DNA from: Spirochaetaceae bacterium
Lineage (GTDB): Bacteria > Spirochaetota > Spirochaetia > DSM-2461
DNA length: 5,604 bases
Direction of reading: 5' to 3'
Assembly: GCA_016342385.1 (NCBI GenBank)
Contig: JAEINM010000293.1
Coordinates: 1-5,604 of the forward strand
A program made the translations under genes and the position numbers. The notes under the pieces are model-generated. The model had not been told where the DNA came from and ran no database searches. It was given only the letters and a program-made list of their open reading frames with translations. Below are positions 1-5,282 of the stretch, piece by piece (the first letter of the stretch is position 1; every line of letters begins with the position of its first letter).

Positions 1-210
1 CATTGCCGGAAGGATAGCGCCATTGTCATTGCTGAAGATCTGAGAGCCAGGGTTGCTCAAATGGTTTGTATGGATGATCAGAGAGGAGTGAAGTTCACCT
101 GCAGTATCGGTGTCTCGGAACACTCAAAAGAAGATCTGAATGAGGCATTAAAGCAAACAGATAAAGCCATGTACCGGGCTAAAGAGAATAGAGATACAAT
201 TTCTCTATAA
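1..210 (+). CDS. Diguanylate cyclase (GGDEF domain), C-terminal end only
   Basis: Frame 1 is open from the window edge to a TAA at 208-210, giving the last 69 residues of a protein that begins outside the window. The end matches the C-terminal part of GGDEF domains: a SIGVS strand (fragment residues 39-43) followed by the helix ending ALKQTDKAMYRAKENRD, the usual 'ADxALYxAKxxGRN' signature in slightly changed form (RD in place of the usual GRN). By family knowledge, GGDEF enzymes condense two GTP into cyclic di-GMP. The catalytic GG(D/E)EF motif and the RxxD inhibitory site lie upstream of the window, so activity cannot be judged, nor can any N-terminal sensor domain. The protein ends six residues after the AKENR motif, so nothing follows the GGDEF domain. 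Domain identity is secure; activity is unknown. Confidence 0.88.
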   Translation, partial: HCRKDSAIVIAEDLRARVAQMVCMDDQRGVKFTCSIGVSEHSKEDLNEALKQTDKAMYRAKENRDTISL

Positions 211-256
211 ACCCATTTCCATTCTTTCCGATAATATGATTAATACATAACAAATT

Positions 257-262
257 GGGAGA
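257..262 (+). promoter_or_regulatory. Ribosome binding site of the 65-residue protein
   Basis: GGGAGA lies seven bases before the ATG at 270. A TTG at 255 is in the same frame and could give five more residues, but this purine block then falls inside the gene, which favours the ATG. Confidence 0.65.
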
Positions 263-269
263 ATACATT

Positions 270-467
270 ATGAAATATCAGATCAAAGGTGCAACGGGAA
301 CAACTGTAGTTGTTCTGGATGAAAAAGCGGAAGAGATATCTTTATTGGTGACAAGAGATTTTGACGGATATAAAGAGCATAAAAAAGAAATAATGACAAA
401 AGATATTTTTGAAATGTGCCTGAGAACGGGATACATTCAGCCGGAAGAAGCAGCTCTTGCTGTTTAG
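270..467 (+). CDS. Small protein of unknown function (65 aa)
   Basis: I do not recognise this protein. It is 65 residues, has no signal peptide or membrane segment, and no cysteine pair (one Cys at 50). The N-terminal third is rich in beta-formers (MKYQIKGATGTTVVVLDEKA). The middle is charged (DFDGYKEHKKE, residues 30-40), and the end looks helical (KDIFEMCLRTGYIQPEEAAL). The layout would suit a compact alpha/beta cytoplasmic protein. The ATG at 270 has a well-placed GGGAGA, and codon use resembles the neighbours, which supports a real gene. It stands between a GGDEF gene 59 bases upstream and a convergent exported protein whose stop codon overlaps its own by 4 bases. No terminator fits between those two ends. 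I found no convincing promoter in the short upstream gap, so it may be transcribed with the GGDEF gene. Confidence 0.7.
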   Translation: MKYQIKGATGTTVVVLDEKAEEISLLVTRDFDGYKEHKKEIMTKDIFEMCLRTGYIQPEEAALAV

Positions 468-1165
468 GGCCTTGTTATTAACTCTTCAATTGTGCCATCG
501 TTTTTCATCTCTTCTAGAGTCTGAATTAATCTATCCATAAGAGGGGCCACCTTATCAGCTCTTCTTTTGGATAGAACGAGAAAAAGCTCTCTATATCCGG
601 CTATAAAAGGCTGTCCAAATTTATTCCTGTCTTCATTAATATGTCTTAGGCTTCTCTCAAATTCATCAAGAGGGATGAATATGGCTGAGACTCGGCCGGT
701 TGACATAATTTTTACCAGAGAATCGTAATGACGGGCTTTCTGAATCCTCGGTTCCAGGCTGAAGGGATCAATAATTTCTCTTATCAGGAAAGGTTCATCT
801 TCTGTAAATACAGCAATGGTTCTCAAATCGATAATATTGCGTTCATTTATAACAAAATCATCGCTGCTGATCAGTACAAAGGGAGAACCGATTACGGGAG
901 TCTGAATCAAAGCTGTTTTATTGGTTTTTTCATTGTCCGGAAGGAGGCCTATATCGACGAGACCTTCTGCCAGAGCATTGGGGATTTCCTGAGGAAGCAG
1001 AGGAATCTTTTGAATTTTTACTCCGCTTCGCTGGGAAAGAACAGTATAGAATTCTATAAGAAAGCTTCCCGGTTCTTCTGTAACGGCGGCTTTTATAACC
1101 TGAGGATGAACGGCTGCTATTGAGAAGAGAGATATTAAGAGAGCTGTGCTCAGGTTTTTTTTCAT
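464..1165 (-). CDS. Exported solute-binding protein, family 3-like (SBP_bac_3)
   Basis: A 233-residue protein with a cleavable-type signal peptide: MKKN, then a hydrophobic stretch from about 7 to 19, with likely cleavage between about 19 and 27. The body resembles family 3 periplasmic binding proteins: NALAEGLVDIGLLP (63-76, the 'L..G.vD.g' strand), QTPVIGSPFVLIS (88-100), SLVKIMSTGRVSAIFIP (149-165, the second lobe 'GrvdA' motif), and a C-terminal helix PLMDRLIQTLEEMKNDGTIEE (208-228) typical of the family. By family knowledge it would bind a small ligand, often an amino acid, in the periplasm. No ABC permease or ATPase gene is next to it, so it may be an orphan binding or sensing protein; the ligand is not predictable. 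An ATG ten codons upstream (1195) is in frame, but the ATG at 1165 has GGAGG five bases ahead and begins a proper signal peptide. Confidence 0.77.
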   Translation of the reverse strand: MKKNLSTALLISLFSIAAVHPQVIKAAVTEEPGSFLIEFYTVLSQRSGVKIQKIPLLPQEIPNALAEGLVDIGLLPDNEKTNKTALIQTPVIGSPFVLISSDDFVINERNIIDLRTIAVFTEDEPFLIREIIDPFSLEPRIQKARHYDSLVKIMSTGRVSAIFIPLDEFERSLRHINEDRNKFGQPFIAGYRELFLVLSKRRADKVAPLMDRLIQTLEEMKNDGTIEELITRP

Positions 1166-1170
1166 GTAAT

Positions 1171-1175
1171 CCTCC
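1171..1175 (-). promoter_or_regulatory. Ribosome binding site deciding the binding-protein start
   Basis: On the minus strand this reads GGAGG, five bases before the ATG at 1165. It decides that start over the in-frame ATG at 1195, which would put ten charged residues (MIEFSLPEDY) before the signal peptide. Confidence 0.8.
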
Positions 1176-1235
1176 GGTAAGCTGAATTCTATCATCCTTT
1201 TCAGAAAAAAACATTCATCTTATACTCATTTTCAT

Positions 1236-1241
1236 ATTATA
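1236..1241 (-). promoter_or_regulatory. Possible -10 box for the binding-protein gene
   Basis: The minus strand reads a perfect TATAAT here, which would start RNA near 1229 and leave a leader of about 64 bases. No good -35 lies at the right distance. Immediately upstream is a short dyad (AGGAG/CTCCT, 1241-1256) that could take an activator or repressor. This rests on the hexamer alone. Confidence 0.3.
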
Positions 1242-1274
1242 GGAGATTTCCCTCCTGGTAGAGGGTTTATAGGG

Positions 1275-1298
1275 GAATACTTGAATTTCAGAGTATTC
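1275..1298. promoter_or_regulatory. Dyad GAATACT/AGTATTC, candidate operator
   Basis: Seven perfect base pairs (GAATACT at 1275-1281, AGTATTC at 1292-1298) flank TGAATTTCA, which is itself symmetrical, so nearly all of the 24 bases belong to a two-fold symmetric site. It is centred about 60 bases before the predicted transcription start of the reductase operon and lies between the two divergent genes. That position suits a transcription factor site. The factor is unknown and no regulator gene is in the window. Confidence 0.4.
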
Positions 1299-1305
1299 AA
1301 TGAAG

Positions 1306-1321
1306 GAATCCTTTGAGATTC
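1306..1321. promoter_or_regulatory. Short dyad GAATC/GATTC over the -35 region
   Basis: GAATC (1306-1310) and GATTC (1317-1321) flank a six-base centre that includes part of the predicted -35 hexamer. It may be a repressor site or chance; its first half shares GAAT with the larger dyad upstream. Confidence 0.25.
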
Positions 1322-1341
1322 TCCCGTGAATCAGTTATATT
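1313..1341 (+). promoter_or_regulatory. Sigma70-type promoter of the reductase operon
   Basis: TTGAGA (1313-1318) and TATATT (1336-1341) are separated by exactly 17 bases, each matching the consensus at five of six positions. RNA would start near 1348, leaving about 20 bases of leader before the ATG at 1369. Within that leader, GAGG (1361-1364) stands four bases from the ATG as a somewhat close ribosome binding site. Confidence 0.6.
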
Positions 1342-1368
1342 TTAGTGATAAAATAATTGTGAGGATAT

Positions 1369-2451
1369 ATGGAATACAGAAATTATAAAGGACGCAAAAC
1401 AGCTGCTCTGGGATTCGGGGGAATGAGATTTGAGAATCCCGGAGATATGGATTCTTCTGTAGAGACTGTTTTAAGGGCATATGAAAAGGGGATCACCTAT
1501 TTTGATACGGCACCTGGATATTGTGATGATAAATCAGAAATTATCATAGGTGAAGCTATAAAGGAGATGAAAAAGGGAAGCCGTCCTTTTACCATTTCTA
1601 CAAAGTCCTCAAAAGCAGATGGTGCAGAACTTCGCGAACAGCTTGAAGAATCTTTAAAAAGACTGAATGTCGATACCATTGATTATTACAACTGCTGGTA
1701 TGTATTGACCAGAAAAGATTGGGAGAGCAGAAAAAAAGGTGGTGCTGTCGATGCTATTCTCAAGGCCAAAGAGGAAGGGCTGATCAAACATGCCGTTTTT
1801 TCCACTCACCTACCGGGACCTATTATCAGAGAAGTGATAGAGGAAGGGTATTTTGAGGGAGTGACTCTTGGATATTCCATGATAAATTTCCCTTTCCGTC
1901 AGGATGGAATTAAAGCAGCAGTAGAAAATGATATGGGTGTAGTCGTAATGAATCCATTGGGAGGTGGTGTCATTACCGAAAATGAAGATGCCTTCAGTTT
2001 TTTAAAGGTACACAAAGATCAGTCCATGCTGGAAGCCGCTCTTCATTTCCTTCTCTCTGATCCTCGTATAACTGTTCCTCTTGTGGGATTCCGAAATAAG
2101 AATGATGTGGATACAGCAGTAGCCGCTGTTGAAAGCTTTAAACCCTATACTGAGCAGGAAATACAGTATATTCAGAAAAAGGTGGAAAGTGAGTTCAATC
2201 AGCTCTGTACATCCTGTATGTATTGCAATGTCTGCCCCGAAGATATTCCCGTGTGGAGTTTTATGGAAGCGTACAACCACTTAACGCTGAAAGGATCGGA
2301 ATCTGTCTCTGACAGATTAAAATGGCATTGGGGGACCGATATTGCGGTTTTGGACAAATGCACAAAATGTCTGAAATGCGAAAGGGCCTGCACACAGACT
2401 CTGCCTATTATGGATAGATTTGAAGAATTGAAAAAGGCCGTAAATGCTTAA
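1369..2451 (+). CDS. Aldo/keto reductase with C-terminal iron-sulfur cysteines
   Basis: A 360-residue cytoplasmic protein. Residues 1 to about 265 form an aldo/keto reductase barrel: LGFGGMRF (14-21), FDTAPGY (45-51) with catalytic Asp46 and Tyr51, and the catalytic Lys in ISTKSS (Lys79). Residues 275-350 resemble the ferredoxin-like tail of the Fe-S reductase subgroup: C280, C283, C286, C289 (followed by Pro) and C331, C334, C337, C341, then TQTLPI. Eight cysteines are enough for two [4Fe-4S] clusters, although Thr342 stands where a Pro usually follows the last Cys. By family knowledge such enzymes reduce or oxidise carbonyl substrates with NAD(P)H; the substrate is unknown. The fourth tetrad residue, His, would be expected at 110, where DYYNCWYV has Trp instead, so ordinary reductase chemistry is uncertain. 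It is first in an operon with the overlapping membrane-protein gene. Confidence 0.88.
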   Translation: MEYRNYKGRKTAALGFGGMRFENPGDMDSSVETVLRAYEKGITYFDTAPGYCDDKSEIIIGEAIKEMKKGSRPFTISTKSSKADGAELREQLEESLKRLNVDTIDYYNCWYVLTRKDWESRKKGGAVDAILKAKEEGLIKHAVFSTHLPGPIIREVIEEGYFEGVTLGYSMINFPFRQDGIKAAVENDMGVVVMNPLGGGVITENEDAFSFLKVHKDQSMLEAALHFLLSDPRITVPLVGFRNKNDVDTAVAAVESFKPYTEQEIQYIQKKVESEFNQLCTSCMYCNVCPEDIPVWSFMEAYNHLTLKGSESVSDRLKWHWGTDIAVLDKCTKCLKCERACTQTLPIMDRFEELKKAVNA

Positions 2452-2887
2452 AATATTTGAAGAGTTCTGGTGGCTGGGGATCTTTTCCATTGCCACTTTT
2501 GTTCTGACTATATTGATTTTACCCATTGTTATCGTACGTCTTCCGGCTGATTATTTTGCTGTCCATAAAGCCGATGGTTTTATCAGCAGGCAGAACCGGA
2601 GATGGCGCTTTTCTCTGCTGTTTCTGAAAAACCTGGCGGGAGTTATACTGCTAGTGATGGGTTTTTTAATGCTCTTTATTCCCGGGCAGGGCGTTCTGAC
2701 AATTCTAGCCGGTTTATCAGTCATGAACTTCCCGGGAAAAAGAAAGCTGGAAATTAGAATAGTCTCCAATAAAAAAGTCTTTCATAGCCTCAACTGGATT
2801 CGTTCAAAAGGAAAAAAAGAACACTTCCACAATCCGGTGAAAATATCAAAATCTTACCACCCTCGGAAAAGCCCCCCGGCCCCTTGA
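2444..2887 (+). CDS. Small inner-membrane protein, PGPGW-like
   Basis: A 147-residue protein with two hydrophobic segments, about 10-32 and 62-94. The second contains FIPGQGVLTILAGLSVM (78-94), close to the 'PGPGW..iLlGLalL' signature of the PGPGW putative transmembrane family, followed by FPGKRKLE and HSLNWIRSKGKK, also usual in that group. Function in this family is not established. The stretch between the helices (35-58) is basic and probably cytoplasmic. The ATG overlaps the reductase stop by 8 bases, with AAAGG six bases before it, which points to translational coupling. The last ten or so residues (HPRKSPPAP) are proline- and base-rich and are encoded by the edge of the inverted-repeat element that follows. 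The natural end was probably near residue 125-135, so the tail may be an acquired extension. Confidence 0.75.
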   Translation: MLKIFEEFWWLGIFSIATFVLTILILPIVIVRLPADYFAVHKADGFISRQNRRWRFSLLFLKNLAGVILLVMGFLMLFIPGQGVLTILAGLSVMNFPGKRKLEIRIVSNKKVFHSLNWIRSKGKKEHFHNPVKISKSYHPRKSPPAP

Positions 2888-2960
2888 AGGGCATACTATT
2901 ACCCACAAGTTTTGGTATGTTCCTGGAAAAGAGATCTGCTTTAATCCAGGCCCCCTAAAT

Positions 2961-2973
2961 CCCCCGAAGGGGG
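2961..2973. terminator. GC hairpin CCCCC-GAA-GGGGG in left inner arm
   Basis: Five G-C pairs close a GAA loop. It lies about 75 bases after the membrane-protein stop. No T-run follows on either strand, so it is not a standard intrinsic terminator; it may slow polymerase or only be part of the repeat. Confidence 0.3.
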
Positions 2974-2997
2974 ACCAAAAAGACAGCTATATTCCTT

Positions 2998-3014
2998 CTC
3001 CTCCTTCGGGGGAG
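2998..3014. terminator. GC hairpin in right inner arm
   Basis: Bases 2998-3004 (CTCCTCC) pair with 3008-3014 (GGGGGAG) around a three-base loop, six Watson-Crick pairs and one G-T. No T-run follows. With the left-arm hairpin it could form a cruciform or serve ilvA and the opposite operon as a shared stop. Evidence is structural only. Confidence 0.3.
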
Positions 3015-3148
3015 ACCTAGAGGGGGCTTGGATTGTAGGCATCTCGACTTATTCCACTGATAATTTGGTTCGTTTTTCAGAATTTTCATTATTGATATAA
3101 AAAATATATTTGTGGGTAATAGTATGCTTGAAGGGGGAGAAAAATTCT

Positions 3149-4663
3149 TTAATTCAGAAAGAGTTTATACGCCATATTGTCAGTTATTTCGCTGTAGCGG
3201 TATCCCAGCTTTTCCAGGTATTTTCTGACCATAAGGACTTCATCGTCTTCCACCTGCAGACCGGCCAGGACACGTCCGTAGGCCGCCCCGTGATTTCTGT
3301 AATGAAACATGGATATATTCCAGTTGTGTCCCAGGCCGTTTAGGAATTTCATCAGGGCTCCCGGTCTTTCGGGAAATTCAAAACTGAAAAGTTTTTCATT
3401 TGCTACATCGGGGGCTCTTCCCCCCACCATATGGCGAATGTGCAGTTTGGCGATTTCGTCGTCCGAGAGGTCGTTGACAGAATAGCCCATCTCCTTCAGG
3501 TCATGACAGATAAGTGATCGGCCCTCATGGGGATTCTCCAGCTGTATGCCTACAAAGACAAGGGCTTTTTCCCGATTGGAATAACGATAGTTGAATTCTG
3601 TGATATTTCTCTTTCGAAGAGCTGTACAGAATTGCTTGAAAGAGCCGGGTCTTTCCGGTATTTCAACAGCAAAAATGGCTTCTCTTTTTTCACCGATTTC
3701 AGTCCTTTCCGATATATGACGGAGACGGTCAAAATTGATATTGGCCCCGCTGTTCACCGCCAGAAGAGTTTTGTCCTGCACCTTTTCCCGGTCCACGTAC
3801 TTTTTCAGGCCGGCGATAGCCAGAGCTCCGGCCGGTTCGGTTATGGCACGCGTATCATCATAGATATCTTTAATGGCCGCACAGATCTCATCGGTGCTGA
3901 CTGTAATAACGCCATCAATATTTTCTCTTATGACGCGGAATGTCTCCTCGCCGATCATGCTGACGGCCACGCCGTCGGCGAATATTCCCACCTGATCGAG
4001 TTTGACTCTTTTTCCCGCATCCATCGCCGCTTTCAGGCAAGCGGAGTTGTCGGCTTCCACACCATAGATTTTAACTGCGGGATTGAGAAATTTAATATAC
4101 ACAGAGATCCCCGCCAGAAGACCTCCTCCTCCCACAGGGACAAAGAGGGCATCGGGAATTTCGGAATAACGTCGGAGGATTTCCATTCCGACTGTCCCCT
4201 GTCCGGCTATGACATCGGGATCATCATAGGGGTGTATGAATGTGAGATCCTTTTTTTCTTTTAGCTTTACAGCATGAATATAGGCTTCATCAAATGTATC
4301 TCCATGGAGAACGACATGACTTCCTCTTTCCCGGACAGAATCCACTTTTATGGCCGGTGTTGTCACCGGCATAACGATGGTCGCTTTTATATTCAGTTTG
4401 GTCGCCGCCAGGGCCACTCCCTGAGCATGATTCCCGGCAGAGGCGGCGATGACACCTTTTGATTTTTCCTCTTCTGTGAGCTGGGCCATTTTATTGTAAG
4501 CCCCCCGTATTTTAAAGGAATAAACGGGTTGTAGGTCCTCTCTCTTTATAAGAACTCTGTTCTGTAATCTCTTCGAGAGGATTTCGGCTTTATCTATAGG
4601 TGTCTCAACAGCGGCATCATAGACAGGCGCGTTGAGGATTTTTTTTATATAATCGGTTGTCAT
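3149..4663 (-). CDS. ilvA: Threonine ammonia-lyase, biosynthetic (threonine deaminase)
   Basis: A PLP enzyme of 504 residues that deaminates L-threonine to 2-oxobutanoate, the first step of isoleucine synthesis, in the cytoplasm. The catalytic domain (about 1-320) shows the PLP lysine in SFKIRGA (Lys51), SAGNHAQG (75-82), the phosphate-binding loop VGGGGLLAG (177-185) and a C-terminal NSGAN (304-308). Two ACT-like regulatory domains follow (about 328-400 and 425-497), each with an 'E.PERPG' start (334-340, 429-435). This two-domain form is the isoleucine-inhibited, valine-modulated biosynthetic type (the E. coli enzyme is 514 residues), not the short catabolic TdcB type. A GTG at 4711 would add 16 residues and overlap the upstream gene, but has no ribosome binding site. 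The ATG at 4663 has TAGGA just ahead and aligns with the usual 'YIKKILNAPVYDAA' start. No other ilv gene is near. Confidence 0.95.
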   Translation of the reverse strand: MTTDYIKKILNAPVYDAAVETPIDKAEILSKRLQNRVLIKREDLQPVYSFKIRGAYNKMAQLTEEEKSKGVIAASAGNHAQGVALAATKLNIKATIVMPVTTPAIKVDSVRERGSHVVLHGDTFDEAYIHAVKLKEKKDLTFIHPYDDPDVIAGQGTVGMEILRRYSEIPDALFVPVGGGGLLAGISVYIKFLNPAVKIYGVEADNSACLKAAMDAGKRVKLDQVGIFADGVAVSMIGEETFRVIRENIDGVITVSTDEICAAIKDIYDDTRAITEPAGALAIAGLKKYVDREKVQDKTLLAVNSGANINFDRLRHISERTEIGEKREAIFAVEIPERPGSFKQFCTALRKRNITEFNYRYSNREKALVFVGIQLENPHEGRSLICHDLKEMGYSVNDLSDDEIAKLHIRHMVGGRAPDVANEKLFSFEFPERPGALMKFLNGLGHNWNISMFHYRNHGAAYGRVLAGLQVEDDEVLMVRKYLEKLGYRYSEITDNMAYKLFLN

Positions 4664-4703
4664 AATCCTATTATTCTTAAACTTCAGTGAAACTGCAACA
4701 GCT

Positions 4704-5138
4704 TTAGTCACTATAATTATAAAGATCCGGTGAGCTGTCTCCCATTATAATATGACAAGAGAAGCAATTCCCCTGAAAACTTTCACCGCACATATGCGCC
4801 TGATGAACAATCGTTCTCAAAGGTTTTGGAGCTATGACTCCTTCGTTTCCTTCGCTGTCCACACTGTGACATAAGAGGCAGTCGTTTATTGCCATCAGCT
4901 TTGCATCAATATCAAAATTATGATCTTGCCATCTTTTATTGGCCTGAGCGGCCAGAGTTTGCTCTTGTTTTTCTCTAGAATTGTGGCAGTTTCCGCATCC
5001 CGGTTTTTCGGGATTAAAAAAGATGTGGAAAGAGGGAGACGACTCATCAGGTTCGCGAATTTCATTATTCTTTTGACTGCAGGAGACCATAAGAAAGAAT
5101 ACAGAAAGGGATATAAAGAAAAAGCGTCCTGTTTTCAT
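4704..5138 (-). CDS. Three-heme c-type cytochrome, predicted lipoprotein
   Basis: A 144-residue exported protein. A signal peptide with a long hydrophobic core (6-18) ends in LMVSC, a plausible though relaxed lipobox with lipid-bearing Cys20. Three CxxCH heme c motifs follow: CGNCH (48-52), CLLCH (87-91) and CFSCH (125-129). Further histidines at 38, 73, 112 and 115 could be the distal ligands, so three bis-His low-potential hemes are feasible. It should act in electron transfer on the outer face of the inner membrane or in the periplasm; the partner is unknown, and I cannot assign it to a named cytochrome family. It lies 40 bases upstream of ilvA in the same direction, so the two may share a transcript, though their functions are unrelated. 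There is no Shine-Dalgarno before the ATG. It requires a cytochrome c maturation system elsewhere in the genome. Confidence 0.85.
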   Translation of the reverse strand: MKTGRFFFISLSVFFLMVSCSQKNNEIREPDESSPSFHIFFNPEKPGCGNCHNSREKQEQTLAAQANKRWQDHNFDIDAKLMAINDCLLCHSVDSEGNEGVIAPKPLRTIVHQAHMCGESFQGNCFSCHIIMGDSSPDLYNYSD

Positions 5139-5144
5139 AAAGTA

Positions 5145-5173
5145 AGTATTGTTTTTTTCTTTGAAACTTTCAA
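5145..5173 (-). promoter_or_regulatory. Candidate promoter of the cytochrome gene, leaderless
   Basis: On the minus strand TTGAAA (5173-5168) and AATACT (5150-5145) stand exactly 17 bases apart, matching consensus at five and four of six positions. The -10 ends six bases before the ATG at 5138, so RNA would begin at or next to the start codon. This fits the absence of a Shine-Dalgarno. The region is very AT-rich, so a chance match is possible. Confidence 0.4.
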
Positions 5174-5271
5174 TAAAATCAGCTATTTCACATATGTATA
5201 TTTACATTAATAAAGAAACTATTAGAAAAGCCGTTATTCCTGTTTTATCATTTACAATAGCGATTTAAAAA

Positions 5272-5279
5272 GGGAGAGG
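5272..5279 (+). promoter_or_regulatory. Strong ribosome binding site of the SPFH gene
   Basis: GGGAGAGG precedes the ATG at 5283, with the GGAG core six bases away. It is one of the strongest sites in the window and contrasts with the divergent cytochrome gene, which has none. Confidence 0.75.
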
Positions 5280-5282
5280 TGT

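Larger units (their letters stand above)
2871..3137. repeat. Nested inverted-repeat element between convergent genes
   Basis: The gap after the membrane-protein gene holds no gene but has strong symmetry. The outer arms GCATACTATTACCCACAA (2891-2908) and its exact reverse complement (3110-3127) pair over 18 bases. Outside them, both sides carry related G/C runs (CCCCTTGAAGG at 2880-2890; TTGAAGGGGG at 3128-3137). The inner arms 2943-2975 and 2998-3034 are also inverted copies: AATCCAGGCCCCCT against AATCCAAGCCCCCT, then CCCCCGAAGG in both. Weaker pairing (GAGAT at 2932-2936 with ATCTC at 3041-3045; TGGAA with TTCCA) joins inner and outer arms. The style, with CCCCCGAAGGGGG blocks, resembles GC-rich intergenic repeats dispersed in some bacterial genomes. 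No transposase is present; copy number is unknown from one window. It could also act as a two-way transcription stop. Confidence 0.7.

Noticed and set aside
189..207. TAGAGA/TCTCTA hairpin at the end of the GGDEF gene
   Set aside because: The stem is six pairs, mostly A-T, lies inside the coding sequence and is not followed by a T-run, so it is not a credible terminator.
728..1123. 131-codon plus-strand open frame opposite the binding protein
   Set aside because: It is antisense to a gene with a signal peptide and family motifs; its cysteine- and phenylalanine-rich product looks like a reverse-strand artefact.
2943..3034. CRISPR-like repeats in the GC-rich blocks
   Set aside because: There are only two copies, in inverted rather than direct orientation, with no regular spacers and no cas genes.
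3079..3148. AGAATTTTC / GAAAAATTCT inverted pair as an ilvA terminator
   Set aside because: The arms are about 50 bases apart, A-T only in the main, and contain a bulge; it cannot compete with the much stronger 18-bp repeat that it straddles.
3527..4264. 245-codon plus-strand open frame opposite ilvA
   Set aside because: It is wholly antisense to the well-supported catalytic and regulatory region of ilvA, has no ribosome binding site I can see, and its translation resembles no domain. It is a frame shadow.
4920..5210. 96-codon plus-strand open frame opposite the start of the cytochrome gene
   Set aside because: It covers the signal peptide and first heme region of a convincing gene on the other strand and has no domain of its own.
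5253..5258. TACAAT as a -10 box for the SPFH gene
   Set aside because: The hexamer is good, but no recognisable -35 lies 15-18 bases upstream and there is no extended -10; the AT-rich region makes chance likely.
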